A stretch of 64,000 nt of DNA from JAPPHA01 sp965220985 (lineage in GTDB: Bacteria > Pseudomonadota > Alphaproteobacteria > Rhodobacterales > Rhodobacteraceae): the NCBI GenBank assembly GCA_965220985.1, contig OZ244854.1, positions 3,100,001 through 3,164,000 of the forward strand, read 5' to 3'. The stretch's first letter is position 1; each line of letters opens with the position of its first letter. Shown one piece after another: positions 27,573 to 36,076 of this stretch. The notes under the pieces are model-generated. The model worked only from the letters and a program-made list of their open reading frames with translations. It searched no databases and had not been told where the DNA came from. Position numbers and translations under genes: made by a program.

Positions 27573-28610
27573 TCACCCGTCATGGATGCCACTGCGGTTC
27601 TGCAGACTTGTCGTCGCCTGGTCCGTGTACAGGTGACATGCCACGTCGTGGCCATCCGACAATTCCACAAAATCGGGCGACACGGTCTTGCAGATGTCCA
27701 TGACAAATGGACAACGCGTGCAGAAGTTGCAACCCTTGGGCGGGTTGGCCGGGGACGGAACGTCACCCTTGAGGATGATGCGTTCGCGGTGCAGTTCCGT
27801 GAGCGGGTCCGGTTCCGGAACGGCAGACAGAAGCGCTTGTGTGTAGGGGTGGCGTGGCGTGCCATACAGCTCGTCGCGCGGTGCGACCTCGACGATCTTG
27901 CCAAGGTACATCACTGCCACACGAGTGGTCATGTGGCGCACCATGGACAGGTCGTGGCTGATGAAGAGGTATGTCAGTCCGAACTCGGTTTGCAGATCTT
28001 CGAGCAGGTTGATGACCTGCGCCTGAATCGAGACATCCAGGGCGGCAATCGGTTCGTCGCAAACCACGAATTTCGGGTTCAGGGCCAAGGCGCGCGCGAT
28101 GCCGATCCGTTGCCGCTGCCCGCCCGAGAACTCGTGCGGGTACCGGTTCATGAAGTCCCGGTTGAGACCGACGGCATCCATCAGTTCCTCGACCCGTTCG
28201 GTTTTCTCGTTCGCCGACATGCTCGCGTGCTCGTCGAGCGGTTCCGAAATGATCGCCGCAACCGTCATCCTGGGATTGAGACTCGCCTGCGGATCCTGGA
28301 AGACCATCTGCATTGTCGGCCTGACGTCTCGCAATTCGCGTCCGGACAGCTCGCTGATCGACTTTCCTCCGATTTCGATCTCGCCTTCCGTGACTTCGTG
28401 CAGTCGCAGGATCGAACGGCCCACGGTCGACTTTCCGCAACCGGATTCTCCGACCAGCCCGAGGGTCTCGCCCTCCTGGATGTCGAAAGTCACGCCGTCG
28501 ACCGCCTTGACCTCGCCGACCTTTCGTCGAAGGACTCCTGCGAGGATGGGGAAGTGCATTTTCAGCCCCCGAACCCGCACCAGCGGAGGTGGATGTCCGT
28601 TTTCAGCCAC
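27573..28610 (-). CDS. Peptide ABC transporter ATP-binding protein (DppF-type)
   Basis: Second ATPase of the importer. GTG 28610, with GAGGAG upstream and an eight-base overlap with the preceding gene, gives 345 aa; the frame is open to 28670. Walker A GESGCGKST, signature EFSGGQRQRIGIAR, Walker B FVVCDEPIAALD. The C-terminal oligopeptide-transporter extension has the cysteines CNFCTRCPF...CKTVSP...C typical of a 4Fe-4S site in this subfamily. Confidence 0.93.
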   Translation of the reverse strand: MAENGHPPPLVRVRGLKMHFPILAGVLRRKVGEVKAVDGVTFDIQEGETLGLVGESGCGKSTVGRSILRLHEVTEGEIEIGGKSISELSGRELRDVRPTMQMVFQDPQASLNPRMTVAAIISEPLDEHASMSANEKTERVEELMDAVGLNRDFMNRYPHEFSGGQRQRIGIARALALNPKFVVCDEPIAALDVSIQAQVINLLEDLQTEFGLTYLFISHDLSMVRHMTTRVAVMYLGKIVEVAPRDELYGTPRHPYTQALLSAVPEPDPLTELHRERIILKGDVPSPANPPKGCNFCTRCPFVMDICKTVSPDFVELSDGHDVACHLYTDQATTSLQNRSGIHDG

Positions 28611-29607
28611 CGATCCGGTTCTCCTCGGCCTCGCAGAGGAAGCAAGCGACATCATGGCCGTCCGCGACAATCGTTCTTTGCGGATTGGCCATCGTGCATT
28701 GCTCGAACGCCATCGTGCATCTTGGTTGAAATGCGCAAGACGACGGAGCCTTGGTCATGATCGGAGGTTGACCCGCGATCGTGTTCAGTCGGTCGCTACG
28801 GTCACCCTTGATGCTCGGGACGGTCGTGAGCAAGGCTTTTGTGTAAGGATGGCGGGGATTTGCAAACAGTTCTTTCACCGGTGCGTGCTCGACGATTTGC
28901 CCACCATACATGACGGCCACCCTGTCCGCGATTCCCGCGATGACGCCGAGGTCATGGGTGATCCAGATGATTGCCATACCCAGCTTGTGGCGAATCGATC
29001 TGACAAGTTCGAGGATCTGCGCCTGGATGGTAACATCGAGAGCGGTCGTCGGCTCGTCCGCAATCAGGACCTTGGGATCGCATGCAAGAGCGATTGCGAT
29101 CATGACCCGCTGTCGCATGCCGCCGGAAAACTGGTGCGGATAATCCGAAAGACGCTTGCGCGCATCGGGAATTCCCACGAGATCGAGCAGGTAGGTTGCG
29201 CGCTCCACAGCCTGTTTTCGGCTCAGGCCGAGATGCTCGCGCAGCGGCTCCATGATCTGGAAGCCGACGGTGAAGACAGGATTCAGCGATGTCATCGGGT
29301 CCTGGAAGACCGTGCCGATTTCGCGCCCACGGATCTTTCTGAGTTCGTGATCGGGCAGATCGAGGATATCCCGGCCATCGAACTTCACGCTGCCGTTGCG
29401 AATTTCAGCCGGTGGCGACGGCAACAGTCCGATCAGCGACATCATGGTGACAGACTTGCCGGATCCGCTTTCGCCGACAACGCCGAGAAGCTCGCCCGGC
29501 TTCAACGTGAAGCTGACCGAATTGACCGCATGGATGGCGCCGTCTCGGGTATGAAAGACGGTTTCGAGATCATGGACATCGAGTATGGAGTTCGTCTCAA
29601 TTCCCAT
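28603..29607 (-). CDS. Peptide ABC transporter ATP-binding protein (DppD-type)
   Basis: First gene of the importer operon. From ATG 29607 it has 334 aa; an earlier ATG at 29670 is possible because neither has a strong ribosome site. Walker A GESGSGKSV, signature QFSGGMRQRVMIAI, Walker B VLIADEPTTALD. C-terminal cysteine cluster (CAFQPRCTMAFEQC ... C) as in DppD/OppD. Confidence 0.92.
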   Translation of the reverse strand: MGIETNSILDVHDLETVFHTRDGAIHAVNSVSFTLKPGELLGVVGESGSGKSVTMMSLIGLLPSPPAEIRNGSVKFDGRDILDLPDHELRKIRGREIGTVFQDPMTSLNPVFTVGFQIMEPLREHLGLSRKQAVERATYLLDLVGIPDARKRLSDYPHQFSGGMRQRVMIAIALACDPKVLIADEPTTALDVTIQAQILELVRSIRHKLGMAIIWITHDLGVIAGIADRVAVMYGGQIVEHAPVKELFANPRHPYTKALLTTVPSIKGDRSDRLNTIAGQPPIMTKAPSSCAFQPRCTMAFEQCTMANPQRTIVADGHDVACFLCEAEENRIGG

Positions 29608-29798
29608 TCGGGATCGTGTTGCCTTCTCTTGCAGCCAGCATACGGGGGTTCGTCGGTTCGGCCTGTTCAAGTTGATTGTTCATCAAGGAACAAAACCACG
29701 AATTCGTTTCGGTCACAATGACCGAATTCTGTACTTGGCGTGGCTGCTCCGGGTCACCCATGGCCAGCAGTTCCTTCCGAGACTGATTTCGTGCTCAC

Positions 29799-30764
29799 TC
29801 AACGGGTGGCGAGAGCGAGCGCGATGACGAGCGTCGCCGCCGCGACCCAGATGCTCGGTCCGTGGTGTTCGCCAAACAGGATCATTCCCCAGCCAACGCC
29901 CGAGACGAGACCGACGAACGACCCGAAGTTCACGAAAACGGCTCCGCTGCCCTGGATGATCTTGAAGTAGGCAAACCCTTCGACAATTCCCGCCGCGACG
30001 AAAACGAGGATTGCCAACTCGGCCCCTGACCAACTCAAGTTCCGGATTTCACTGGCACCGAGAACGAGGAAAACCGGCGTGACGATCATCGCGGCAACGA
30101 CCGTTTCCCCGGTCACCGCCTGCAGGGGTGTCATGCCTTTGGGCCAGAATTTCGCGATGTATATCGACTCCAGCCCGTAACAGACCGGAATGATGACGGC
30201 GATTGCGATCCATGGCAGCCTTTCCATCCCTTGCAGTTCCGAATCAGGCAAAATGATCAGCCCGACCGAAATGCAGCCGAGAACCACCGCAATCGATCGC
30301 AGGCCTGATACCCTTTCGATTCCGAGTGCGACCGACAAGGCGACGGCGACAACCGGAGACAGGCAGGCGATCATTGTCAGCACGCCCGCATCGAGCGCTG
30401 TCGCGGCATGAAGGGTCACCGCGAGAGGTATGATGTAGCCAAGCAGTGCGGTGATCACGAAGAAGACGACCAGGTGTCTGGCGGGGCGAATGATCTCCTT
30501 CCGAGCGGCTGAGATGGTCATGAAGGCGGCAGACAGCAGCACGAGCGCCATCGTGATCAAGGCAAGATCCGAATAACCGCCCTGGCCGGCGCGCTTCAGC
30601 ATGGAGAACTGGAGTCCCCACATTGTCCCCATGACGACCAGAAGCATCGTCGTGGCTGCGCTTGCAGCCAAGGCCGGAGGCGCGGGCCTCACGTGATTTG
30701 CTCCGAACTGTCGGTCATGTGGGTCGGGTGAAGCGTGAAGTTCCGGTCGCGTCGCCAGTGCCAT
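29799..30764 (-). CDS. EamA/DMT-family transporter
   Basis: Inner-membrane protein of 321 aa with ten likely spans and two EamA domains (about residues 38-175 and 185-318). The hydrophilic first 30 residues are probably partly untranslated or cytoplasmic; the true start may be later. Substrate unknown. It is a single gene between the ABC importer and dksA, unrelated in position to the hydratase-linked EamA gene at 13236. Confidence 0.85.
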   Translation of the reverse strand: MALATRPELHASPDPHDRQFGANHVRPAPPALAASAATTMLLVVMGTMWGLQFSMLKRAGQGGYSDLALITMALVLLSAAFMTISAARKEIIRPARHLVVFFVITALLGYIIPLAVTLHAATALDAGVLTMIACLSPVVAVALSVALGIERVSGLRSIAVVLGCISVGLIILPDSELQGMERLPWIAIAVIIPVCYGLESIYIAKFWPKGMTPLQAVTGETVVAAMIVTPVFLVLGASEIRNLSWSGAELAILVFVAAGIVEGFAYFKIIQGSGAVFVNFGSFVGLVSGVGWGMILFGEHHGPSIWVAAATLVIALALATR

Positions 30765-31077
30765 CTCGTGACAGACGTTGCGTGAGCGGGCGCAAAGCAG
30801 CCGAGGTCCGGATGGTGGTCACGCGATGACCAGGTGGGGGATTTCGCGGTCGAGTTTGCCTGAGCCTTATTGGGGACGTGCCGGTCTCCAAGGGTGGCGC
30901 CTTCGAAGCCATGCTCACGTCAAAGGCCAGCGCTTGATCAGGAAAGTCCTTCAAGGCGTCGGCCGGCTCGTCGGGTCAAGCGGTGAGGCCAGCATTGCAC
31001 GGCGTGATTGAACTGGGTGATGCCGCGCGGGACATTTGAGAAGCGACAATCAAGATGAAACTGCTGCGGTCCGTGCA
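30765..31077. other. Gap between EamA and dksA
   Basis: About 310 bp. I see no gene, RNA or terminator that I can support. Confidence 0.4.
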
Positions 31078-31497
31078 TCAGTGATCACGATAGACCTTTT
31101 CGTTGCGCTCATGCTGCTCCTGGGCCTCGAGGGTGAGGGTCGCGATCGGCCTCGCATTCAACCTCTTGAGCGAGATCGGCATTCCCGTTGCAAGGCAGTA
31201 ACCGTATGAGCCGTCGTCGATTCTCTTGAGTGCCTGGTCGATCTTTGAGACGAGCTTTCGCTGGCGATCTCGGGTTCGGAGTTCGAGCGAACGATCCGTT
31301 TCCTCGGATGCGCGATCGGCCATGTCGGCCGGAATGTTGTGGCCGGATCGCATGTCGACGATGGTGTCTTTGCTCTCGGCGAGCAGCGACTGTTTCCACT
31401 GAAGCAGCTTCCGTCGAAAATACTGAAGCTGTCGTTCGTTCATGAAGGTTTCGTTGTCGTGGGGTTGATAACCCGCATCAAATTCAACCTTGTTCAT
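31078..31497 (-). CDS. dksA: DksA-family RNA polymerase-binding protein, single-cysteine zinc finger
   Basis: Secondary-channel regulator that acts with ppGpp on stable RNA and amino acid promoters. From ATG 31497 it is 139 aa: N-terminal helix, coiled coil with the tip segment IPADMADRASEETDR, and the C4-finger region. Only the first cysteine remains (GYCLATGMPI); the other three ligand positions hold T, T and A (ATGMPI, TLTLEA). Loss of these cysteines is known in alphaproteobacterial DksA, so the protein is probably functional without zinc. The frame is open far upstream (to 31764) but not protein-like there. Confidence 0.92.
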   Translation of the reverse strand: MNKVEFDAGYQPHDNETFMNERQLQYFRRKLLQWKQSLLAESKDTIVDMRSGHNIPADMADRASEETDRSLELRTRDRQRKLVSKIDQALKRIDDGSYGYCLATGMPISLKRLNARPIATLTLEAQEQHERNEKVYRDH

Positions 31498-31935
31498 TCT
31501 TGTTGGTGGTCTTTCGGTTGTGTGAGCGTCGCGGACGACCGTTGCAATCCGCGTCCAATAAACGAGTGAACAAACGTTGTCACCCCTTTGAAATCCTGTC
31601 TGCATGTTCAATCCTCCATGTCTACCGATCCCTTGTAGACTTGACCGCAGCATGCGGACTGCTGGCGTGTCTCGAGCTTGCGCGGACACCCGTTTCTCGC
31701 ATCCGTGTCCCGAGTCGAACGCTTTGAAACAATGGATCTGTTCGACCCCGCATGTCTCGGCCATCGAGCCAGCGTCTCTATTGAACTACCAATGACGTCG
31801 AGGTTGACAACCAACAGGATCAAATATGAAGAGGCGGCACTGTTCGTCCGACCTCAAGCTGCGGCATGACGCGGGGGTTGGTCATGGGTCGGAACGCAAT
31901 GAGGCGTCCCAACGACGCTGAACGGAGGAGTCGGA
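31498..31935. other. Divergent dksA/GNAT gap
   Basis: About 440 bp containing the promoters of both genes. The minus-strand stretch near 31735-31795 has tRNA-like words (GGTAGTTCAATAG, GGGGTCGAACAG) but no closing stems, so it is not called as a tRNA. Nothing else is supported. Confidence 0.4.
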
Positions 31936-32412
31936 ATGACAAAGACGGTCCCGGTCAAATGCCGCGAGGCAACCAGCGACGATTGGCCCGCATGGTCACG
32001 GATGTGGTCCGCCTACCTGCGTTTCTACGAGACCGAACGTCCGGCGGCTCAGTTCGAACTCACCTGGTCGAGGATCCAGAACCCAGAAGAGCCAATGCAC
32101 TGCATTGTTGCGGTTTCGGGTGAAGACCACGTGGGACTGGTCAATTTTCTCTACCACCGATCGTTCTGGGACGATGAGCCGCGGTGCTATCTGCAGGATC
32201 TCTTTGTCGAACCATCGTCGCGAGGGCAGGGCATTGGAGCTGTTTTGATTGACGAGGTCGCAGCGCATGCCCGTTTGTCAGGTGCATCGGCATTGTACTG
32301 GTTGACTGCATCGGACAATGACCGTGCTCGACGCCTTTACGATCACGTTTCGATTTTGACGCCGTTCATCAAGTACGCTTATCCACTGGATTCGAAGAAG
32401 GGCGGGTCGTGA
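31936..32412 (+). CDS. GNAT-family N-acetyltransferase
   Basis: Predicted acetyl-CoA-dependent N-acyltransferase, 158 aa. The GNAT acetyl-CoA-binding region reads DLFVEPSSRGQGIGAVLIDEV (motif A, R/Q-x-x-G-x-G/A), and motif B follows with LYWLTASDNDRARRLYD. A good GGAGGAG site precedes the ATG. Substrate unknown; the acceptor could be a small amine or a protein. Confidence 0.9.
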   Translation: MTKTVPVKCREATSDDWPAWSRMWSAYLRFYETERPAAQFELTWSRIQNPEEPMHCIVAVSGEDHVGLVNFLYHRSFWDDEPRCYLQDLFVEPSSRGQGIGAVLIDEVAAHARLSGASALYWLTASDNDRARRLYDHVSILTPFIKYAYPLDSKKGGS

Positions 32413-32485
32413 GGAGCACGATCGAGGTCTCGAAGTGCCGGGCACCCTGCTGGGTACTGGTGGTTGAATCGAGGGAAGGGTCCCC

Positions 32486-32653
32486 ATGCTGTTGATCGTT
32501 GCTTTTCTCGCAGGGGGTGTCTTTGGATGGTACAGGGCTTCGCGGCGGCAGCAGAAGCTGGCCGACCGGATTCACGCGGCTGCCGTGTACGGGCTTCTGT
32601 TTTTCGTCGTGACCCTGCTCGTCTCGGTCATCGTGTCATGGCAGATGGAATGA
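32486..32653 (+). CDS. Small two-span membrane protein
   Basis: A 55-aa open frame with ATG preceded by GAGGGAAGGG. It has two hydrophobic segments (LLIVAFLAGGVFGWY and VYGLLFFVVTLLVSVIVSW) joined by a basic loop (RASRRQQKLADR), a convincing small membrane protein pattern. No family recognised. It sits 73 bp after the GNAT gene on the same strand. Confidence 0.7.
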   Translation: MLLIVAFLAGGVFGWYRASRRQQKLADRIHAAAVYGLLFFVVTLLVSVIVSWQME

Positions 32654-32779
32654 CGCGGAACAGACGTTGATATGATTCCGAATGTCGAATGATGTTGACG
32701 CCCTATTCGGTCTCAGCGGGTGAGATTCTGATCAAAGGGGATGAATTGGCATGATCACGGAACGTGTGAGGACACTGGC

Positions 32780-33256
32780 ATGACCGCGAAAGAACCGTTC
32801 AGCTACGTCGTGCTGCGTTACATTCATGATGTCCTGACCGGCGAGTTCGTGAATGTTGGCTTGGTCGTGGCGTTGACTAATCGTCCCCTCATCTTGATGA
32901 ATTTTTGCAAGACCGACGGTCGCGTCAAGAGAGTTTTCCCGGATTTGGACAGCTATGCCTACAAAAGCGCGATTGACGCCGTCGAGCGTGGGATGAAGGG
33001 CGTCGAGCGAAGCTTGAAGGATGAGGGTCTTTTTGAAGCAGGAAAGACCGCAGGTGATTACGCACGAGTCGCGTTGCCGCACGACGATAGCTCATTGCAA
33101 TGGTCGCATGTCGGATTCGGCCTGACGGAAGACCCAAATAAGACACTTGACCATTTGTATCACCGATTTGTCGCGCAGTACGACCGTGCAAAGGAGTGCC
33201 GAAGAAGCGATGACGAAGTCTGGCGTCCCGTCGAGGCAGCAGAAGCATCCGACTGA
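32780..33256 (+). CDS. DUF3037 domain protein
   Basis: A 158-aa protein of a family with no settled function. The family start pattern (FSYVVLRYIHDVLTGEFVNVGLVV) is clear. TGAGGA precedes the ATG at 32780. DUF3037 genes often stand next to HipA-like kinase genes; none is visible here, so this may be a lone accessory gene. It borders the lower-GC stretch that follows. Confidence 0.85.
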   Translation: MTAKEPFSYVVLRYIHDVLTGEFVNVGLVVALTNRPLILMNFCKTDGRVKRVFPDLDSYAYKSAIDAVERGMKGVERSLKDEGLFEAGKTAGDYARVALPHDDSSLQWSHVGFGLTEDPNKTLDHLYHRFVAQYDRAKECRRSDDEVWRPVEAAEASD

Positions 33257-33937
33257 TCGAGTTTTCTACGTCGTGGAGTAAAGACAGGATTTTGTGATCT
33301 TGCCAGATTCGTTCATCCTTCGTTGCAGATGAAATGACAGCAACCGGGCGTGAACAGCCAAGCGAACGGCATGTGATGTTGACTCCTCCGTGCAGGCCCA
33401 TCGTTTGCGACCTAGAAAAAACAAACTGGATCGGCGCGCCGACATCCCTTGATTGACAGCAACTGATATGCGTACGGTGGGATCGTTGAACGCCCGCCGG
33501 TTTCCAACTTTTTACAATCGTCTTGTGCATCTACGCCCGCAAACACCAAAATCTGGAATCTAGGGGTTGTCAACTGCGAAATGTTCGCGTAGTGTTCCAA
33601 AATGTTCTCTTTGTGTCAAATGGCAAACTTCGAGAGCGCAGGTCGTATTGCGTGACGAAAGCATAGGATGGAAGTCCCCCCGCTTTCGTATGGTTTGGAG
33701 GGCAGGTCGCTATGACCGCTATTCTGTTCAAAGTTTGTTTGTCCAGCCATTATCAATCGTTGTGCCCCGAGTGTTCGCGAGTATCAACAGATTGGCAGTC
33801 AGAAAAAAGTGGATGATGTCTGACCCGCCGAAGACAACTATTGGCAATTTCTCCGTTCGTTTGTGCCAGTTCGTGGTCAAGACGTCGACATCCGAGCATT
33901 TGGATCAAGACAACAGTTCGAGTGCGGGAGCAACTTC
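33257..33937. other. Lower-GC gap before the methyltransferase
   Basis: About 680 bp noticeably richer in A/T than the rest of the window. It holds a possible 42-codon frame (33813-33941) ending in a GTGA overlap with the methyltransferase start, but its residues match nothing I know, so I do not call it. Otherwise empty to my reading. Confidence 0.45.
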
Positions 33938-34978
33938 GTGAAGCACAAGGCAATTTCGCTCTTCTCGGGTTCTGGCGGTATGGACATAGGCGTCAAAAAT
34001 GCGGGTTTTGACAATGTCTGCGCGATTGAGTCGGATCCCAACTGCGTTTCAACATTGCGTCGAAATTTCGGCAGGACAGTTGTTTGGCAAGTGGATGTTC
34101 GAGCGCTCGACCCAAGAAATACAACTGACTCCCTCGGCTTGAAACCAGGTGATGTGACGCTCCTTCACGGCGGCCCACCTTGTCAGTCATTCAGCCAAAT
34201 TGGTCACAAGCGGGGGCTGAGTGATCCTCGAGGGACGCTCGTGTTCGAGATGGTGCGATTTGCCGAAGCCATTCGACCTGTCGCAGTCATGATGGAACAG
34301 GTGCCAGCGTTTCTTGATACACCAACAGCAAGCGGAATGACCGTCATTGATGTGGTGAGCGAAGCATTCTGGGCTATCGGATATGAGACTCGCGCCATGG
34401 TATTGAACGCACTGGACTTCAATGTACCACAACGGCGGAAACGCGCGGTTGTCGTTGCCGTCCCTCAAGGTCAGGCTTTCGCTTTCCCTGCTCCGACAAG
34501 ACCATTGTACGAAATGACGGCGGGGGACGCGATAGATGGGTTGCCAGAAGCTGTTCCTCCTCATTGCAAGCCACTGGCACCCAATCACATTGACATCACA
34601 CCTGATCGGGACAGGTACAGGATATCGTTTGTGCCCGAGGGCCTCTGGCTATCGAAGACCAAGGACGTCCCGCCGGACGTATTGAAACGTCTGACCCCAA
34701 AAGACTCCACGAAGTTTCGACGCCTGGATCGAAACAAGCCGTCGCTGACCCTACGGTGCGGCGAAGCACTGTATCACCCAATTGAAGACCGCTACATCAC
34801 GCCAAGGGAAGCGGCGAGACTTCAAGGTTTTTCGGATGACCATGTTTTTGAGGGTCCGATCCGCCGGCGAACTGGCGTGGTCAAGGATCTTGACCAGCAC
34901 AGACAGGTGGCCAATGCCGTGCCCCCACCAATGGCCGTGGCAATTGCGTCAAGCGTGAGGTCAAGTCTGTGCCTGTAG
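33938..34978 (+). CDS. C5 cytosine-specific DNA methyltransferase
   Basis: Type II-type modification enzyme that methylates the C5 of cytosine in DNA. GTG 33938 with GGGAG upstream gives 346 aa. Motif I SLFSGSGGMDIGVKNAGF, motif IV GGPPCQSFSQIG with the catalytic Cys, motif VI EQV (the usual ENV has Gln for Asn), motif VIII QRRKR, and motif X QVANAVPPPMA are present. The target-recognition region lies about residues 185-280. The region is lower in GC than its neighbours, a sign of transfer. Recognition sequence cannot be predicted. Confidence 0.93.
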   Translation: MKHKAISLFSGSGGMDIGVKNAGFDNVCAIESDPNCVSTLRRNFGRTVVWQVDVRALDPRNTTDSLGLKPGDVTLLHGGPPCQSFSQIGHKRGLSDPRGTLVFEMVRFAEAIRPVAVMMEQVPAFLDTPTASGMTVIDVVSEAFWAIGYETRAMVLNALDFNVPQRRKRAVVVAVPQGQAFAFPAPTRPLYEMTAGDAIDGLPEAVPPHCKPLAPNHIDITPDRDRYRISFVPEGLWLSKTKDVPPDVLKRLTPKDSTKFRRLDRNKPSLTLRCGEALYHPIEDRYITPREAARLQGFSDDHVFEGPIRRRTGVVKDLDQHRQVANAVPPPMAVAIASSVRSSLCL

Positions 34979-35112
34979 TCTACGAGCTATTTGGTGAACG
35001 TCTCAGGAATGAACCAAACAGGCCCAATCGCTTCAGGTTGGCGCAATGTCCTCAAATGGGGCAAAGGCAGTTTGGTGGACGTGGAAATCGACGCAACTCG
35101 CAATTTGCTTGA
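34969..35112 (+). pseudogene. Remnant of a restriction endonuclease-like gene
   Basis: A GTG at 34969 overlaps the methyltransferase stop by ten bases and opens a 47-codon frame with YELFGERL followed by LAQCPQMG and GGRGNRRNS. Aromatic-E-x-FG followed by a CP-x-x-G segment resembles the N-terminus of NotI-like type II endonucleases, but only the first tenth of such a protein is present before a TGA. The placement directly after a methyltransferase fits a decayed restriction partner. The family assignment is from memory and low-confidence. Confidence 0.35.
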
Positions 35113-35308
35113 CTCGAAGGTCGTTGCAGAAGTCACGGCACCTTGACGTAACGCTCTTCATGGTCGCCTGAACAGGCAACGAGCATGCTCAGAAATTCAC
35201 CGACAACAGCTGCGACCTGCTACCGCTGTGTCGCGATGCAGATGCTGAATTGTCACGATTTGAGCCCCGGCAATTGAAATCCGGCTCCGAAAAGCGCATG
35301 TTTGAACC

Positions 35309-35998
35309 ATGATCAAGCTCGCACCGATCTTGCTGGCAGTTGCGTGGGGGTTCGTCGCCTTCTTTGCCTCGGCACGCCGCGTTCGCAAGGAACTCGATCG
35401 GAACTCGAAACCATGCAACGACCCGCGATTGAACAGGCTGGTTGCAAGACTCGCGGATCACCTCGAACTCGACAAGATTCCACTCTTCGTTCACGAATCG
35501 CTACAACTGAACGGGACGGTCGCTCCCGACGGTCGCGTGTTCATCACTCGCGGGTTCCTCGACAAGTACCGTCTCGGGCAGGTGACGGCCGAGGAACTGT
35601 CCACCGTTGTTGCGCACGAACTCGGGCATCTGGCGCTCGATCACACCAACGCGCGCATGCTCGACTTCGCGACCCAGAATGCTCTGCGCGGTGCGCTCCA
35701 CATGGTGATTGGCAGGTTCGTGCCGATCGTGGGGGGCATCGTTGCCAACCTGGCCGTGAATCTGCTCTCGGCAAAACTCTCGAGATCCGACGAATTCGAG
35801 GCTGACAAGTTCGCCGCGCTGCTGCTGCTGAAGTCGGGAATCGGAACGGAGCCCCAGATTTCGCTGTTCCGCAAGTTGCCTGCATTGACGGGGCTGGACT
35901 CCAGCCAGATCGCGTGGATGACGGCAAGCCACCCCAGCCCCGAAGCCCGGGTTGCTGCGATCGAAGCCATTCAAGCCAAGTACGACGCCGCCGCCTGA
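35309..35998 (+). CDS. M48-family metallopeptidase
   Basis: Zinc peptidase of the HtpX/Oma1/Ste24 type, 229 aa. N-terminal membrane segment (residues 1-22), then HELGH (VVAHELGHLALDH near residue 110) as the HEXXH zinc site, and the third zinc ligand in SDEFEADKFAALLL. A single membrane anchor and no long extra spans suggest a periplasm- or cytoplasm-facing quality-control protease. Stand-alone gene; the ribosome site is weak. Confidence 0.9.
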   Translation: MIKLAPILLAVAWGFVAFFASARRVRKELDRNSKPCNDPRLNRLVARLADHLELDKIPLFVHESLQLNGTVAPDGRVFITRGFLDKYRLGQVTAEELSTVVAHELGHLALDHTNARMLDFATQNALRGALHMVIGRFVPIVGGIVANLAVNLLSAKLSRSDEFEADKFAALLLLKSGIGTEPQISLFRKLPALTGLDSSQIAWMTASHPSPEARVAAIEAIQAKYDAAA

Positions 35999-36076
35999 GC
36001 CGCCGCACCTTCCTGGGCCCCGCCGCCAAGCGGGCCTCCGATCTCCCAGTCAATTGATCTCGTTGCCCTGAACGGC

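Noticed and set aside
31735..31800. tRNA-like words on the minus strand upstream of dksA
   Set aside because: GGTAGTTCAATAG and GGGGTCGAACAG resemble D- and T-arms, but I cannot form acceptor, anticodon and T stems together.
33567..33941. Open frame ending in a GTGA overlap with the methyltransferase
   Set aside because: The overlap is suggestive, but the sequence has no known fold pattern, and the start lacks a ribosome site, so I do not call it a gene.
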